Assembly: GCF_011008845.1 (NCBI RefSeq)
Contig: NZ_JAAIWM010000007.1
Span: 62,001 to 126,000, forward strand
Source of the DNA: Bacillus mesophilus
Lineage (GTDB): Bacteria; Bacillota; Bacilli; Bacillales; SA4
Reading direction: 5' to 3'
DNA: 64,000 nt
Both the position numbers and the translations under genes were made by a program. Below the pieces are notes generated by a model. That model did no database searches and had not been told where the DNA came from. It saw only the letters and a program-made list of their open reading frames with translations. Below, piece after piece: positions 62,416 through 64,000 of this stretch. How positions within the stretch are numbered: position 1 is the first letter of the stretch; every line of letters begins with the position of its first letter.

Positions 62416-64000
62416 TTACTCTTTAACAACTGTAACATTATCAATATACACATTAGTTGCCGCATTTCCATCCGCGATATTTCCTAGTTCAAAAACTAGT
62501 TTTCCATCATGATAGGTATCTTCCGCCATCGTAAATGTAACCGTATAGGTTTTCATCTCATTTGTTAGATCAAATGTACTCATTTCCGCATAGTTGATAA
62601 ACCATGGATCCGTCGTAAGTTCTTTTCCAATATTAACATTAACCTTCCGATTTTCATCAGCTCTAGCATCGAACGAAACCGTATACGTGCCACCCTTTTC
62701 GAAATATAAATCTTTTTGATACACTTGTGGCGCATATGAAGCACCACCGACTTGGGAAATCGAGACTTTCATCTCATTGTTTTCTACTGTTGCAGTACCT
62801 TCTGCATATCCACTCCATGGATCTCCCCACCAAGATGACCAATGCGCATTTCCGTCATTGAAGCTTCCATTGTCAATGCCAGGCGTTGTCGTTGGTTCTG
62901 GTTGTGGTTCTGGTGCATTTTTAACTTGTAGCACCACATTGTCAATATGAATGATATGGTTTCCTATTGTATTTTCACCATCTTTTCCTAGTAAAAACTT
63001 TAAGCTAGCCGTTTCATCTGATGGCATTGTAAATGTATAGCTATATTGGCTCATTTCATTAGTAAGCGTAGATTTCTCACTTAAGAATCTAGTATATTGA
63101 GCATTCTCTACTGTAACTTCAACATCTCTTAAGGCTGATGAACGGGCATCGAATGAAACGATATACTCGACCCCTTTTGATAACTTCAAGTTACCTTGTT
63201 CAAGGAGCACACTCCACGGCTCCTTGCCTTCATTACTGATGTCAATTTGTACTTCTTCTTGGCTGTTAACAGAAAGCGTTGCACTCGCATCGAAGTGCAC
63301 ATAGCTACCCCAAGAATCAAAACCATTTGCAAACTGACCATTCTTTAGAGGAAATAAGTCTACTTGCCCATAATCAATCTCCGTAGATGTTTTCAGAAGA
63401 ACGATGTCATCTAGAATGATGTTAGAGTCTTGCCCACCTAAATTAAAGATGAGTTGCCCTTCTGAATCCGTGATCTCATCTGGCATGGTGAATACAATAT
63501 CGTATTCTGCCATTTCTGTCGTAAGATTAATGGTTTGTAACTCAGAATAACTAACTTCACCCTCTTTACTTCTAACATCAACTTGGATGGAAGTTGGTTT
63601 TGCGGCTCTAGCTCTGAATGTCGCTTTATAATCATTGCCTTCTAGCAGGTACATCCCTTTTTGTAAAACTTGAACATCGGTAGGATTTGCTCCTCCATCT
63701 ATTACTTCCACTTGTAATTCTCTCGAACCCTCATCAACACTTGCCGAGGCAACTGCTTGATTGGTAACGAGATTCCAATATGTCATTCGGTCCATGCTTC
63801 CTTGATCAAATGTCCCGTTATACACAAGATTTCCGTCTGGTAATGGTTGTTTTGGACCGTTTTCATCCACTGGCTGCCCTGTCACTTCCTCTACACGAAC
63901 GTTACCAATCCATAAAGGATTCTCTCCGCCATTTCCTAGATTAAATTCTAACCTAGATACAAGATCCGTTTCTGCTAACATATCAAACGTAAATTCATAG
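62416..64000 (-). CDS. C-terminal part of a secreted protein with tandem CBM4/9-like modules, cut by window edge
   Basis: The frame is open to the last base, so more than 527 aa. Three complete modules of about 150 residues (roughly residues 45-200, 205-360 and 370-521 counted from 63981) and the end of a fourth share the jelly-roll plan of CBM family 4/9: N-G-x-F near the start, a central Y-x-x-x-F-D-A-R-A, Y-x-x-T-F-T-M and a closing I-x-I-D-N-V-V-L. Short Pro/Gln/Glu linkers separate some. Such modules sit at the C-terminus of large glucanases or xylanases; the catalytic part lies outside the window. The likely terminator is at 62285-62339. Confidence 0.82.
   Translation of the reverse strand, partial: YEFTFDMLAETDLVSRLEFNLGNGGENPLWIGNVRVEEVTGQPVDENGPKQPLPDGNLVYNGTFDQGSMDRMTYWNLVTNQAVASASVDEGSRELQVEVIDGGANPTDVQVLQKGMYLLEGNDYKATFRARAAKPTSIQVDVRSKEGEVSYSELQTINLTTEMAEYDIVFTMPDEITDSEGQLIFNLGGQDSNIILDDIVLLKTSTEIDYGQVDLFPLKNGQFANGFDSWGSYVHFDASATLSVNSQEEVQIDISNEGKEPWSVLLEQGNLKLSKGVEYIVSFDARSSALRDVEVTVENAQYTRFLSEKSTLTNEMSQYSYTFTMPSDETASLKFLLGKDGENTIGNHIIHIDNVVLQVKNAPEPQPEPTTTPGIDNGSFNDGNAHWSSWWGDPWSGYAEGTATVENNEMKVSISQVGGASYAPQVYQKDLYFEKGGTYTVSFDARADENRKVNVNIGKELTTDPWFINYAEMSTFDLTNEMKTYTVTFTMAEDTYHDGKLVFELGNIADGNAATNVYIDNVTVVKE

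Overview
The window looks like chromosome from a low-GC, endospore-forming member of the Bacillaceae. The evidence is a GerA/GerB/GerC germination-receptor operon, strong AGGAGG-type ribosome binding sites, perfect CcpA cre boxes, a GlpP-controlled glycerol regulon and a BmrA-like exporter. I see no rRNA, tRNA, CRISPR array, prophage or intact insertion sequence. The species cannot be named from the sequence alone.

Layout. (1) 1-9.8 kb, minus strand: part of a surface-polysaccharide locus (FemAB/GNAT-like transferase, Wzx flippase, deacetylase-like protein, fused Wzz/BY-kinase, membrane UDP-GlcNAc dehydratase, Gfo/Idh/MocA oxidoreductase, DegT aminotransferase and the start of a nucleotide-sugar dehydrogenase). 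The last sugar enzymes suggest a UDP-diacetamido-uronate pathway (WbpA/WbpB/WbpE type). (2) 10-14.7 kb: a DUF2935 protein and the gerA-gerB-gerC operon. (3) 14.8-21.3 kb, minus: a six-gene catabolic operon of unknown substrate, with two flavoproteins, a CoxG-like protein, a DeoR regulator, an APC permease and a glycerol-kinase-like FGGY kinase. (4) 21.3-22.5 kb: no intact gene, but a promoter, decayed small reading frames and a terminator hairpin. (5) 22.5-28.8 kb, minus: glpP, a membrane alpha/beta-hydrolase, glpK and glpD, where the hydrolase sits where glpF is found in Bacillus subtilis. It shares a leader RNA element with glpD. (6) 28.9-40.1 kb: two separate modules of RidA plus a threonine-synthase-like PLP lyase, one with a D-serine-dehydratase-like enzyme and a YeiH exporter with LysR regulator, the other with a dicarboxylate/amino-acid symporter. 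Between them lie small accessory genes including fosX. (7) 40-64 kb: mixed single genes (GH5 cellulase, CPBP protease, AraC regulator, two ECF sigma/anti-sigma sets, FhuF-like protein, DUF4317, renalase-like, DUF2071, RDD, Usp, asnA, bmrA) and the 3' part of a multi-CBM secreted protein running off the end.

The most unusual structural feature is a set of short dispersed repeats. Family A is a 29-bp unit with GGGACA/TGTCCC arms; family B is a hairpin of about 45 bp with GGACGGTTCT/AGAACCGTCC arms. They are concentrated in 40-60 kb and absent from the first 14.7 kb. They often abut stop codons, and in one case the repeat encodes the last residues of a protein. They look like REP/MITE-type elements; no cognate transposase is in the window.

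How genes work together: glycerol use is controlled by GlpP antitermination plus CcpA; amine or amino-acid catabolism is likely served by the RidA/PLP modules; GH5 and the CBM protein point to plant or fungal polysaccharide degradation; the two sigma/anti-sigma sets and the polysaccharide locus concern the cell envelope.
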